The notes under the pieces are model-generated. The model saw only the letters and a list, made by a program, of their open reading frames with translations, was not told the origin of the DNA and made no database searches. This document shows positions 16,250 to 24,528 of a stretch of 64,000 nt of DNA, in pieces. Position numbers and translations under genes: made by a program. The number at the start of each line of letters is the position of its first letter. Position 1 is the stretch's first letter. Source of the DNA: JBBTDV01 sp038042605 (GTDB lineage Bacteria > Bdellovibrionota > UBA1018); assembly GCA_964358645.1 (NCBI GenBank), contig CAYHPW010000005.1, positions 23,945 through 87,944 on the forward strand, read 5' to 3'.

Positions 16250-16861
16250 ATGATCAGACTTAATAAGCAATCCGGCTCGCTTCATCTTCCGATGGCATTA
16301 TGTCTTATCGCGGTCGTGTCCATAGGTTTCGGCACATGGGCCTTCCTGAGGCGATGGCGATATCTGGCTGAACTTCAATTGCATCTAGATCGGTGTGTTG
16401 GAAATATAACGCTAAAGTTACGTGACACATTAACTGATATAGAATCTACGAACCGGATGATCGGCAAACTGAGGCTTGCCATAGCAGCCTCATCCCTTCT
16501 TCCCGAGGGGCGGGTTACACTTCAAACCGCACTAACCGCATTAGCAGCTAAACAGGATATGGCAATAATATACTGGGAAAGCTTGAGGATCCACTGGTCG
16601 TTAAACAGTGCGTGTGGCAAAAAGGGCGGCATAAGCTGGCCGCCACCAAGCCTTGATCTGACTAGGCCTCCGCCCGATGTACTAGGACAGCAGAAATTAT
16701 ACTGGCAAAGAGGGATCCCTAATGTGTTTTTTATCCAAGCTTATCGTTCCCCAAGGGCAGCGGCAGCTACAGTCGAGTATTTCAAGACCGGTACAAGCGC
16801 GACGAGGTGGGTTGCTGCTTGGACCATCCCACAAAAAACAATGTGGGCAAATATTTATTGA
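16250..16861 (+). CDS. Pseudopilin-like exported protein
   Basis: 203 residues. A short leader NKQSGSLHLPMA is followed by a membrane helix (about 13-31), then an arginine-rich junction and a 170-residue periplasmic part with the proline-rich stretch SWPPPSLDLTRPPPD. The helix begins as in prepilins, but the +5 glutamate is absent. Context and topology suggest a TadF/TadG-like minor component. I do not recognise the C-terminal part. Its last 50 bases carry the start of the next, overlapping frame. Confidence 0.6.
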   Translation: MIRLNKQSGSLHLPMALCLIAVVSIGFGTWAFLRRWRYLAELQLHLDRCVGNITLKLRDTLTDIESTNRMIGKLRLAIAASSLLPEGRVTLQTALTALAAKQDMAIIYWESLRIHWSLNSACGKKGGISWPPPSLDLTRPPPDVLGQQKLYWQRGIPNVFFIQAYRSPRAAAATVEYFKTGTSATRWVAAWTIPQKTMWANIY

Positions 16862-17006
16862 GATGTGCATATGGGCGACAATTATTTCAATCGTTTCTAT
16901 GGGTATTTGTCTTGGGTTAAGGGAAGAATACTCACGCTACAAAAAAGCTATATCCTCGGCCAGATATATGTTCTCAGCAACGGAAAAGCAAAAGGCGCAT
17001 TTTTAG
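16812..17006 (+). CDS. Small prepilin-like protein overlapping its neighbours
   Basis: 64 residues from TTG 16812 (GAGGTGGG directly upstream). The N-terminus MLLGPSHKKQCG|QIFIEMC has the prepilin mark G|xxxxE, then a hydrophobic helix IWATIISIVSMGICLGL and a short charged end. It lies in a different frame from the genes before and after it, overlapping the first by 50 bases and the last by about 140. It is either a genuine overlapping gene or the 5' part of the next one separated by a frameshift near 16970-17000. Confidence 0.5.
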   Translation: MLLGPSHKKQCGQIFIEMCIWATIISIVSMGICLGLREEYSRYKKAISSARYMFSATEKQKAHF

Positions 17007-17473
17007 TTCTCATCGCAATTTGTCTTGCTGCGGTTGCAAATAGGATAGCACGTAACGAGGCGTTTAGAGAGCTGGAGAAAAACCATTTTCCGTCACCCCT
17101 TATATGGGATTATGCGCTGACAGCGAGAGGATTTCACAAAGTGACAGAAAACCTTATGCAACGGGTATACAGGAGTTTGCCTCTCACCATTAGTAGTGAA
17201 GGAACAGTATGGTCTAGCAAAGACCTTCAGTGGTTCGCTGTATATGACCGCAATATCAACCAGCAGAACCCTGTCACAATTTATTGTAGATCATGTAAAA
17301 ATCATTCAAAAGAGATACAGACGCTCGTATATTGGGAGCCGCACGGTTCGGGTTGGGCTGCCCTTGAAACGATCTCTATCAGCCTTGATAGAGATCTATC
17401 CAATATTACGACAAATTCAAAATCATCTATTAACTCGGTATTAGCAAGAGATCCCCGCGAAATACGTTATTGA
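16865..17473 (+). CDS. Exported protein ending the pilin run; start uncertain
   Basis: 202 residues from GTG 16865 (ATG at 16871 and TTG at 16907 also possible). The convincing part begins at about residue 40: GKAKGAFLVLIAICLAAVANR, a prepilin-like G|AFLVLI helix, followed by a 150-residue periplasmic domain with a CxxC (YCRSCKNH). The first 40 residues overlap the previous frame and look less like protein. A frameshift joining the frames, or a non-standard start near 16970, is possible. Function unknown; the Tad-like context suggests a minor pilin or adhesin. Confidence 0.55.
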   Translation: MHMGDNYFNRFYGYLSWVKGRILTLQKSYILGQIYVLSNGKAKGAFLVLIAICLAAVANRIARNEAFRELEKNHFPSPLIWDYALTARGFHKVTENLMQRVYRSLPLTISSEGTVWSSKDLQWFAVYDRNINQQNPVTIYCRSCKNHSKEIQTLVYWEPHGSGWAALETISISLDRDLSNITTNSKSSINSVLARDPREIRY

Positions 17474-17507
17474 CTTTTACTAAGCTTCAAGGCTTTATTT
17501 TTTCATA

Positions 17508-18452
17508 ATGAAACAAGATCTAGCTTCTATCCTTGCTGTTGGCTCACTGGCCTTTGACACCATTGAAACACCTGCCGGAAAAGCAGAATCAGTATTGGGG
17601 GGATCAGTTAACTATTTCTCTATAGCGGCATCATTTTATTCCCCGGTCAAAGTTGTGGGCGTGGTGGGTGAGGACTTCCCGAAATCCCACCTTGAGTGGT
17701 TATCCAGCCGCAAAATCGATGTAAGTGGCGTGAAAATAAATCCAGGCAGGACATTCCACTGGGTTGGCGCTTATGACCACAACCTTAATGAAGCAAAAAC
17801 TCTTTCAACAGCTCTGAATGTGTTTGAGCACTTCGATCCAAAGCTTTCCCAATCACACAAGTCAACGCCATATCTTTTTTTGGCAAATATAGATCCTGTT
17901 TTGCAGCAAAAAGTATTGGATCAAATGAGCGCATCACGACTGGTGGCGTGTGACAGTATGAACTTCTGGATAACCGGGAAACCAGAAGAGCTTAAAAAAA
18001 CATTAAAACGTGTTGACGTGCTTTCGATTAACGAAGGAGAAGCTTATCTTCTATCAGGACAGCGCAACCTTACAAAAGCTGCCAAGTTCATACGCGAACT
18101 TGGCCCGTCAATAATAATCATCAAACGTGGTGAATATGGGGCGAACCTGTTTACACCTGCTGGAACTTTCCTGGCTCCGGCTTTCCCCGTATTATCCGTT
18201 GTTGATCCTACGGGAGCTGGTGACAGTTTTGCTGGCGCCTTCATGGGCTACCTTGCTGAAGCCGGTATTCACCGTGATATGGCCCACAAGAGTCCTCAAG
18301 AGTTTGATAACTTATTAAGACGCGCAGTATTAGCTGGTTGCGTGATGGCGAGTTTTACAGTGGAGGATTTTAGTATCCACAGGTTGCTTCGCCTAGACAA
18401 CAGTGAGCTTGTGACAAGGCAGCGCATGCTCATGAAAATGATCTCGATTTAA
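17508..18452 (+). CDS. PfkB-family sugar kinase
   Basis: 314 residues. The N-terminal signature region is VGSLAFDTIETPAGK with LGGSVNYFSIAAS; the C-terminal signature DPTGAGDSFAGAFMGYL (about 228-244) contains the catalytic Asp and anion hole. It phosphorylates a sugar or nucleoside with ATP in the cytosol. Substrate is unclear: length and the conserved GGSVNYFS start resemble ribokinase/adenosine kinase-like PfkB proteins of unknown substrate. Its 3' end overlaps the convergent glycosyltransferase gene by 23 bases. Context suggests sugar supply, but that is inference. Confidence 0.88.
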   Translation: MKQDLASILAVGSLAFDTIETPAGKAESVLGGSVNYFSIAASFYSPVKVVGVVGEDFPKSHLEWLSSRKIDVSGVKINPGRTFHWVGAYDHNLNEAKTLSTALNVFEHFDPKLSQSHKSTPYLFLANIDPVLQQKVLDQMSASRLVACDSMNFWITGKPEELKKTLKRVDVLSINEGEAYLLSGQRNLTKAAKFIRELGPSIIIIKRGEYGANLFTPAGTFLAPAFPVLSVVDPTGAGDSFAGAFMGYLAEAGIHRDMAHKSPQEFDNLLRRAVLAGCVMASFTVEDFSIHRLLRLDNSELVTRQRMLMKMISI

Positions 18453-19629
18453 CTGATGACTTTGCTAAAAACGACCAGCCGGAACTCACAGTTTCCAAAA
18501 ACAGAGTTGGGTCTTTGCCGACTTCAATAATCATTTTCTTGATAGTCTCCACCAATTCACGCTGAAAACGCTCGCGCGAAAACAACCGTGCCCGGTCCCT
18601 TATTTCTTCATGAGAGAAAACAATCTTGCCTTCTTCGTACTTACTGACAGCTTCAATCAACCCATCGGCGGTTTGACGGTCAAAAAATATCCCTGTCTTA
18701 TCGGTAACTGTTTCCAGTAAACCGCCCTGGGCATATGCAATCACGGGGGCTCCGGCCGCCATGGCTTCAAGGGGTGCTATGCCAAAATCCTCCACTCCCG
18801 GAAATATGAATGCTTTACATTTGGAATACAAATCCGCCACAGCTTCGTCAGACAAGTTTCCAAGAAATTCAACCGTTGGGCCGGCATTTTTCTGTAATTT
18901 CTCCTCATTTTGACCGGAGCCGACAATAATAAGAGGGAGCCTCATTTTATTAAACGCCTCAATTGCTATGTCTATGCGCTTATAAGGCGCCATAGCTCCG
19001 ACCATCAGGTAATAGCGTCCCGGATGCCGCTGTCTTTTAGCAAAACGCTCAAAATCGACGAATGGATAAATAACTTCAGCCCGGCGGCCATAAGCGCGCT
19101 CGATCTGACCGGCGATGAATTTACTGTTGGCGATCAGCTTATCAACCCTGTCTTTGCCACTAACTAGCCTGTCCCAATTCTGTAACCTGTGACGTATCAG
19201 CTTTGCGACGATTCTTACTGGCAATGACGCATGTCCAGGAGCGAAGTAATCGTCATAACGGTCCCACATATATCGCATGGGCGCATGTACATAGCTGATA
19301 TGTAGTGCGTCTGTCGGTTTACGAATCCCTTTTGCAACACAGTGTGATGAAGAAATCACCAGATCGAAGCCCTTTAAGTCAAAGCGCTCAATGCAAAAAG
19401 GCATTACAGGCAAGAAAGAACGGTAACGTTTTTCAATGGCTGGTACCCGTTGAAGAATACTTGTATGACGTTTTAAAGCGGTTAACACTGGCGAAATTCT
19501 GCCAGGTACATAAATCAGTGTGAATAATTCCGCACGCGGGAACAACTCTGCCATTGCCTCCAAGACATGCTCTCCGCCACGCATACCCGTAAGCCAATCA
19601 TGCACGATTGCTATACGGTAAGCATTCAC
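18430..19629 (-). CDS. Family 4 glycosyltransferase
   Basis: 399 residues, GT-B fold. The N-terminal domain opens IAIVHDWLTGMRGGEHV; the C-terminal domain holds YLMVGAMAPYKRIDIAIEAF and the nucleotide-sugar motif EDFGIAPLEAMAAG (E-x7-E). It likely adds a hexose (often mannose) to a lipid-linked glycan on the cytosolic side. Last gene of a five-gene overlapping minus-strand operon (23898 to 18430). Its start overlaps the UDP-glucuronate decarboxylase stop by four bases. Donor and acceptor cannot be read. Confidence 0.9.
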   Translation of the reverse strand: MNAYRIAIVHDWLTGMRGGEHVLEAMAELFPRAELFTLIYVPGRISPVLTALKRHTSILQRVPAIEKRYRSFLPVMPFCIERFDLKGFDLVISSSHCVAKGIRKPTDALHISYVHAPMRYMWDRYDDYFAPGHASLPVRIVAKLIRHRLQNWDRLVSGKDRVDKLIANSKFIAGQIERAYGRRAEVIYPFVDFERFAKRQRHPGRYYLMVGAMAPYKRIDIAIEAFNKMRLPLIIVGSGQNEEKLQKNAGPTVEFLGNLSDEAVADLYSKCKAFIFPGVEDFGIAPLEAMAAGAPVIAYAQGGLLETVTDKTGIFFDRQTADGLIEAVSKYEEGKIVFSHEEIRDRARLFSRERFQRELVETIKKMIIEVGKDPTLFLETVSSGWSFLAKSSVKSRSFS

Positions 19630-20618
19630 CTAAGCGACCTGAAATATTCTATAGTTCGCATAAGTCCTTCTTCGAGATCCACTTTAGGTTCCCACCCAAG
19701 AAGTCGCCTGGCGCGGGAAATATCAGGGCATCTTCGTTTTGGGTCATCAGGACGAGCGGCCAAGTGTTTAATCGGCAACTGGTTACCAACTATGCTTAAA
19801 ACAGCTTTAGTAAATTCGAGCACGGTTTTCTCGTGTGGATTTCCAATGTTCACGGGAACTGAAACATCGCTTTTGAAAAGCTTAATTATTCCATCCACCA
19901 GATCAGACACATAACAGAAACTGCGGGTTTGTTGGCCGTCTCCATGCACGGTCAACTCCTGCCCAGATAGCGCTCTCACACAGAGTTCAGGAACAATGCG
20001 ACCGTCATCTGGTCTCATGCGCGGGCCGTATGTATTGAATATGCGGACCATGCCGCCATTTATTCGTTTAATTTCTCCGGATGTGGTTGGCACTCCACGA
20101 ATTGCCGTACTGACATATGCTTCAGCAAACCGCTTAGTTTCGTCATAGCAGGCACGCGGTCCGATCGTGTTGACATTTCCGAAGTAATCCTCCTTCTGAG
20201 GATGCTCCAGCGGGTCGCCATAAATTTCGGAAGTAGAGGCTAATAAATATCTTGCATTGTATTTTGAAGCCAGATCAACCGTGTGCATTGTACCGACTGA
20301 ATCCACTGCAAGTATCTCAAACGGGATGCGGTCAAAATCCACCGGGCTTGCGGGACAAGCAAAATGGAAAAGTCCGAACAAGCCGTACTTATTCAGCAGT
20401 GGAAGCCGCCTTCCTTCAATAGGCATATCCAGCGAATGGCACACATCCCATTCAAGGAAATGGAAATCTTGTTTTTTTTCCGCTTCCGCAAGGTTTTCCT
20501 TGCTGCCAGTGATAAAATTATCTAGAGCGGTAACAGCATATCCGTCTTGTAATAATGCATCACATAGATGTGAACCTATGAAACCGGCGCCGCCTGTAAC
20601 AATAATGTGTTTTTTCAT
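19626..20618 (-). CDS. UDP-glucuronate decarboxylase (UDP-xylose synthase)
   Basis: 330 residues, extended short-chain dehydrogenase fold. NAD motif TGGAGFIGSH (8-17), HFACPASPVDF, STSEIYGDPLEHPQ, then GPRACYDETKR with the Tyr-x3-Lys pair, and RIFNTYGPRMRPDDGRIVP. The ACPASP and CYDETKR blocks are characteristic of UXS. It converts UDP-glucuronate to UDP-xylose in the cytosol with bound NAD. It supplies pentose to the glycan made by the adjoining transferases. dTDP-glucose dehydratase is less likely given these blocks. Confidence 0.9.
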   Translation of the reverse strand: MKKHIIVTGGAGFIGSHLCDALLQDGYAVTALDNFITGSKENLAEAEKKQDFHFLEWDVCHSLDMPIEGRRLPLLNKYGLFGLFHFACPASPVDFDRIPFEILAVDSVGTMHTVDLASKYNARYLLASTSEIYGDPLEHPQKEDYFGNVNTIGPRACYDETKRFAEAYVSTAIRGVPTTSGEIKRINGGMVRIFNTYGPRMRPDDGRIVPELCVRALSGQELTVHGDGQQTRSFCYVSDLVDGIIKLFKSDVSVPVNIGNPHEKTVLEFTKAVLSIVGNQLPIKHLAARPDDPKRRCPDISRARRLLGWEPKVDLEEGLMRTIEYFRSLR

Positions 20619-20620
20619 TA

Positions 20621-21721
20621 TTACAATTTTAACACACGTCTATAGATCCGGTCCATATTCTGCCCAAGCTTTTCGATGGTGTACTTTCCCCTAATTTTTT
20701 GTCTAGTCCCTGATGAGGCTCCAGGAATCCCGCCACCGCTCGCCAATAACATGGCGCTTACCCATTGCTCTTTATCCGTTGGATCAGCCAAAACCAACCC
20801 ATCAGATCCGCAATCCCGCAATACCTCTTCATGTGGCGGGATCTTTGAAGTTATCACTGGAATACCGATCGCCACGGCTTCCACTGGCGGCAGGCCAAAC
20901 CCTTCATAAAGCGACGGAAAAACTAATGCTCCACATGAGTGCATAAGCACGCGCCCCTCAAAATCATTCAAACCACCCAATGCCTTAACACCGTTGACGT
21001 CACTAAATCCGCCCATGCTAAGAACAAGCGGCCAAGCAGCGGGAACTCCCATCTCATGGCGATAATCGCTAAAAGCTTCAACTAACATACCGACATTTTT
21101 GTGTGGCTTGGGGTTGGAGAGGCAAAAAAAGTAACGGTTCGATTCTAGACCATACTTTTGAAGAACTAAATTCTGCTCCGATTTAGAAGGCGCTTCGAAT
21201 AATTCTGGGTTTATCGCATTTGGAACAACCTCAATATCTTTTTTGAGAAAGCCCATCCATTTCGCGAGCTCTTGTTTGGAAAATTCTGAAACTGACATGA
21301 CAGCCCTCGCATGAAACACAAAATGCTTTAGCAGAACTTTATAATATATTTTTTGCCATATGCCGCCGAATTGCAGGTGGTTTAGGTCGTGGACTGTTAC
21401 TATCCAAGGACATGGAGCTATGAGCAGGCTTGAAAAAGTCGGGCTGTGATAAATATCAACCTTTAACTTGGATAAAACACGCGGTAATTCGATCAACTCC
21501 GATGGATGCAAGAATGGAGCACGCACTGTATATTTTTCAAATGGGTTAAGCGCTTCGCGCGGGCAATTTTTGCATACCAGGAAAACAGGCTCATAGTCTA
21601 AGTGCTTCGATACCTGCGCCAAGCCCTGTGCAATTGCAGTAACATATCTTGAAAAACCGTGTGGCACACTCGTAACCATTCTGGCATCGATGGCTATTTT
21701 CTTACTGTGCTTACTTCTCAT
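20621..21721 (-). CDS. Family 4 glycosyltransferase
   Basis: 366 residues. GT-B fold with KIAIDARMVTSVPHGFSRYV, TVHDLNHLQ, FFCLSNPKPHKN and the donor site SLYEGFGLPPVEAVAIG with E-x7-E. Two bases separate it from the UXS start, and its own start overlaps the ligase stop by 11 bases. The IDAR...G.SRY opening resembles mannosyl- and rhamnosyl-transferases of O-antigen clusters. Exact sugar not inferable. Confidence 0.9.
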   Translation of the reverse strand: MRSKHSKKIAIDARMVTSVPHGFSRYVTAIAQGLAQVSKHLDYEPVFLVCKNCPREALNPFEKYTVRAPFLHPSELIELPRVLSKLKVDIYHSPTFSSLLIAPCPWIVTVHDLNHLQFGGIWQKIYYKVLLKHFVFHARAVMSVSEFSKQELAKWMGFLKKDIEVVPNAINPELFEAPSKSEQNLVLQKYGLESNRYFFCLSNPKPHKNVGMLVEAFSDYRHEMGVPAAWPLVLSMGGFSDVNGVKALGGLNDFEGRVLMHSCGALVFPSLYEGFGLPPVEAVAIGIPVITSKIPPHEEVLRDCGSDGLVLADPTDKEQWVSAMLLASGGGIPGASSGTRQKIRGKYTIEKLGQNMDRIYRRVLKL

Positions 21722-22961
21722 TAACCTCGTTCTCCTGAGACCAAAGCAGCGCCCATGCCACGGCCAATGCTATCTGATGCATTACTTTGCCTTCCCAAAA
21801 ATTTGCTTGTGTCAGGCCATTGAGGTGAAGCACTACCCAGGCACATGCTATGCCTATTGAAAAATTAACATGCCTTGCACGATAAAAACATTTAATGATA
21901 ATCCAGGTTACAACAAGGCACCAGAAACACCATGCGATTGTACCAATAAGGCCCGTTCCACCTAACATATCTATGACTGAATTGTGCCCGTGGCCGCTAA
22001 AAACCGATTGGCCAGGATATTTTTCCATCAAATAGTGTCCGGATAATTGTTCGTTATGGTGCCATCCAACACCTGTCAGCGGGCGGGCTTTGAAAAACTC
22101 GATGTTAGCTTCCCAGAGGTCCTCTCTTGAGGCTATGCCTATTGCATCACCCATTCTTCTTTTTACAACATCACATTGGCTAAGGACGGCGGCAGCGATA
22201 ATGACTGGCGCGAACATGGCGACAGCCCTTTTTAACGGAAGCTTAATGGCGAGTAAAATTAAAATACCTATAGGAAGAGCAAGCCATAGCATCCTTGAAT
22301 AGCTGAAAAAAAGTGTTAAAGCCCCCGCACCAATTGCCATCCATAAAAATCTCTTTGATAATTCACAGGGCGTTTTCAAGCTGTGGCCAATCGCAAGATC
22401 AAGCGACGCAAAAAACGGGAAAATGAAAACACTGGCGACTGATAAATGATGCCCTAGAAAAACCGTGGCATGATAATATGGCTCGTTTCCTGGTATCACC
22501 TGCGGCCTTGGCCAACCCAAAAAATATTGTAAAATACCAATAACTGACAAAACAAAGAATGAAACAAGCCATGCTCTTGTGACAAACAGGCGATCCGCCA
22601 TGGAGATTCTCCTGAGCGCTATCACTATTGCAAACGGCCAGAAAAGATACCATGTCTTAACCATCACCCCGATAAAGTTAATTTCCACACTTCTGCCGGC
22701 ATATTTTAAGGGGAACACTGCGCCCATCAATATCGTAAGAGCAAGCACTACAGTCAGTACGATAGACGCCTTAAACAGAATCCTGGACAACGGTTTTTCA
22801 AGCTCATGTTTTAGTTCTGCAGCGGTCTGTTTTAAACCTAAAACACCAACCAAGATAAGCAGCAGGGTTATCGCGCCTATGCTCATGGTAGCCATGGAAA
22901 CTAACGAACAAACCACATAAACTACCAATGCCCATTTAATCAATAAAACATGATTTTTCAT
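21711..22961 (-). CDS. O-antigen ligase/polymerase-like membrane protein
   Basis: 416 residues with about ten or more membrane helices. A large loop near the C-terminus carries GVGWHHNEQLSGHYLMEKYP and SGHGHNSVIDMLGGTGLIG, the Wzy_C/WaaL signature with the conserved loop histidine (HNS). Such proteins join or polymerise lipid-linked glycans on the periplasmic face. Genes around it provide GDP-mannose, UDP-xylose and two transferases. No Wzx flippase is present in the window, so the pathway is incomplete here. Ligase and polymerase cannot be told apart. Confidence 0.88.
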   Translation of the reverse strand: MKNHVLLIKWALVVYVVCSLVSMATMSIGAITLLLILVGVLGLKQTAAELKHELEKPLSRILFKASIVLTVVLALTILMGAVFPLKYAGRSVEINFIGVMVKTWYLFWPFAIVIALRRISMADRLFVTRAWLVSFFVLSVIGILQYFLGWPRPQVIPGNEPYYHATVFLGHHLSVASVFIFPFFASLDLAIGHSLKTPCELSKRFLWMAIGAGALTLFFSYSRMLWLALPIGILILLAIKLPLKRAVAMFAPVIIAAAVLSQCDVVKRRMGDAIGIASREDLWEANIEFFKARPLTGVGWHHNEQLSGHYLMEKYPGQSVFSGHGHNSVIDMLGGTGLIGTIAWCFWCLVVTWIIIKCFYRARHVNFSIGIACAWVVLHLNGLTQANFWEGKVMHQIALAVAWALLWSQENEVNEK

Positions 22962-23898
22962 TTTCTTGGCTCGTTAGTGATACTTTGGTGAATTTGCAGG
23001 CACCGAGGAGTTCACAACTTCTACAAACTTCCGGTCGGTAGCGTTTAGTGCAAATATCTAAGATTCCAAGACGTGCTAAAGCGAAGTCATATTTTGCTGG
23101 ATCTGACCGATCTGAAAAATCACCAAATTTTAAATTTTCTGTGACTTCCAATGCGGCCTTCCAATCAGCACCCGCCCTTGAAGTTAAACCGAGGTATCTG
23201 CTTATCCTAGCGGTATGAGTATCAAGAGGGACAACAAGCTGATTCGGTCGTAGAAAAAACCGACTGCTTCCAATTAATGGACCGCTTTGTGACCAAAGAC
23301 CAAGGTCAAGCGCATCCCGTCTACCCATCCAGCGCAAAAACATGCACCAACGTTTGCAACAGCTGCCACCATGCGGTGAAACCAGGAAATAACCAAGCCC
23401 GTGGTTAAATGAACCAGCCCAATTTTTCCAATCCTGTATTAGTGAATCCAGCGCCGTAGAAAAATTAACATCGGTATATTTTAATTTAGAAAGAAAATGT
23501 GCACCTAACGAACCATGTGCCAACCAACTCTTACCAAGAAGGATTAGAAGGCTTACAATATCACGTCCGGTATTAAATCGATAAACGAAGTCTCCAAACA
23601 CATCGTAAGCCGCAGATAAAAATGACTTATCAGTGACTGTGCCCCCAGATCGCCCCAGAGTGTGAACAAATTCTTTTGGAAAACCGGATAATCGCTTTAT
23701 TCTCTCAAGCACATCTTCTACCGCTCGCCTTATTTGTTTTACATTGCCGTATGCAAGTTGTGATGAGATTAGCGCAACAGCTTCTTGGTCCCATGGATCG
23801 GTATACCGATGGACGAACTCAAGCGGATCCGAGTATAAAAACTCTTTCCTGTTATATTTGACATATAACCGATCTAATAGAATCTTGACCATTGTCAA
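22936..23898 (-). CDS. TIGR02757 (DUF2400) family protein, HhH-like with a four-cysteine end
   Basis: 320 residues. DPWDQEAVALISSQLAYGNVKQI, LRWMGRRDALDLGLW and LVVPLDTHTARISRYLGL are the family hallmarks. The C-terminus has Cys-x8-Cys-x2-Cys-x5-Cys (about 294-312), resembling the Fe-S loop of endonuclease III, and helix-hairpin-helix-like segments fit a DNA repair relative. Function is not established. It is the first gene of the glycan operon only by overlap with the ligase start (26 bases), so co-expression may be incidental. ATG start. Confidence 0.85.
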   Translation of the reverse strand: MTMVKILLDRLYVKYNRKEFLYSDPLEFVHRYTDPWDQEAVALISSQLAYGNVKQIRRAVEDVLERIKRLSGFPKEFVHTLGRSGGTVTDKSFLSAAYDVFGDFVYRFNTGRDIVSLLILLGKSWLAHGSLGAHFLSKLKYTDVNFSTALDSLIQDWKNWAGSFNHGLGYFLVSPHGGSCCKRWCMFLRWMGRRDALDLGLWSQSGPLIGSSRFFLRPNQLVVPLDTHTARISRYLGLTSRAGADWKAALEVTENLKFGDFSDRSDPAKYDFALARLGILDICTKRYRPEVCRSCELLGACKFTKVSLTSQENEKSCFID

Positions 23899-23927
23899 AA
23901 GATAGCTCTACCCGGTATTGAATATAC

Positions 23928-24515
23928 ATGGCAAGAGCGGTGTTATGTCTTCTTTTAATAAGCTTTTTATCAACTCATGCTTACCCATTAGAGAAATCAA
24001 CACCCAAACAGGTTAACAAACTACGTACTAAAACAAAAAAACCTAAAATGCCTTCTCCGGAAATCCCTAAAGAACCCACCGTTCCAGCCCAGCTCCCAGC
24101 ACCCGTCACAATGGATATCTTCACTTGTGAACGCCGATTTTTATACCATGGCAAGGAATTAAATTGTGATTCGAATGTTCGTCAAGACGGGGAGAGATTG
24201 CGGCCCATAATAAGCAGTGTGCCGGATGCTGTCGCTGAGCTTGATGCTTATCAAAGGAACAAACAAAGAATAAGGATAGCCGCTTATGCGGGTACGCTTG
24301 GCTTGGCAACCGCCATAGGTGGATTTTTTATATATAAGCAGGAAAGTCATCCTCTTGTGATAGCCGGCGCAGGTGTCGCAACAGGCAGCTTGATATATGG
24401 CCTTACTACACTAAGGCACAACGAAACGCACTTGATAAACGCAGTGAATATTTACAATAATCACCATCCCGGGGACGTAATAGAGTTACAGTTCACTGCT
24501 GAAATTCCACCTTAA
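23928..24515 (+). CDS. Exported protein with two C-terminal hydrophobic segments
   Basis: 195 residues. A signal peptide (RAVLCLLLISFLSTHAYP) is followed by a Lys/Pro-rich stretch (about 22-60), a small domain with two cysteines (C68, C80), and hydrophobic segments at about 116-134 and 141-158. The family is not recognised. It may be a small envelope protein. It is transcribed in the direction of carB, whose ATG is 13 bases after its stop, and is probably co-transcribed. Confidence 0.65.
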   Translation: MARAVLCLLLISFLSTHAYPLEKSTPKQVNKLRTKTKKPKMPSPEIPKEPTVPAQLPAPVTMDIFTCERRFLYHGKELNCDSNVRQDGERLRPIISSVPDAVAELDAYQRNKQRIRIAAYAGTLGLATAIGGFFIYKQESHPLVIAGAGVATGSLIYGLTTLRHNETHLINAVNIYNNHHPGDVIELQFTAEIPP

Positions 24516-24528
24516 TGAGGTAAGCGAC

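Noticed and set aside
16722..16811. Upstream extension of the 64-residue prepilin-like frame
   Set aside because: This part overlaps the previous gene in another frame and reads Ser/Arg/Gln-rich without signal features; the TTG at 16812 fits the prepilin leader better.
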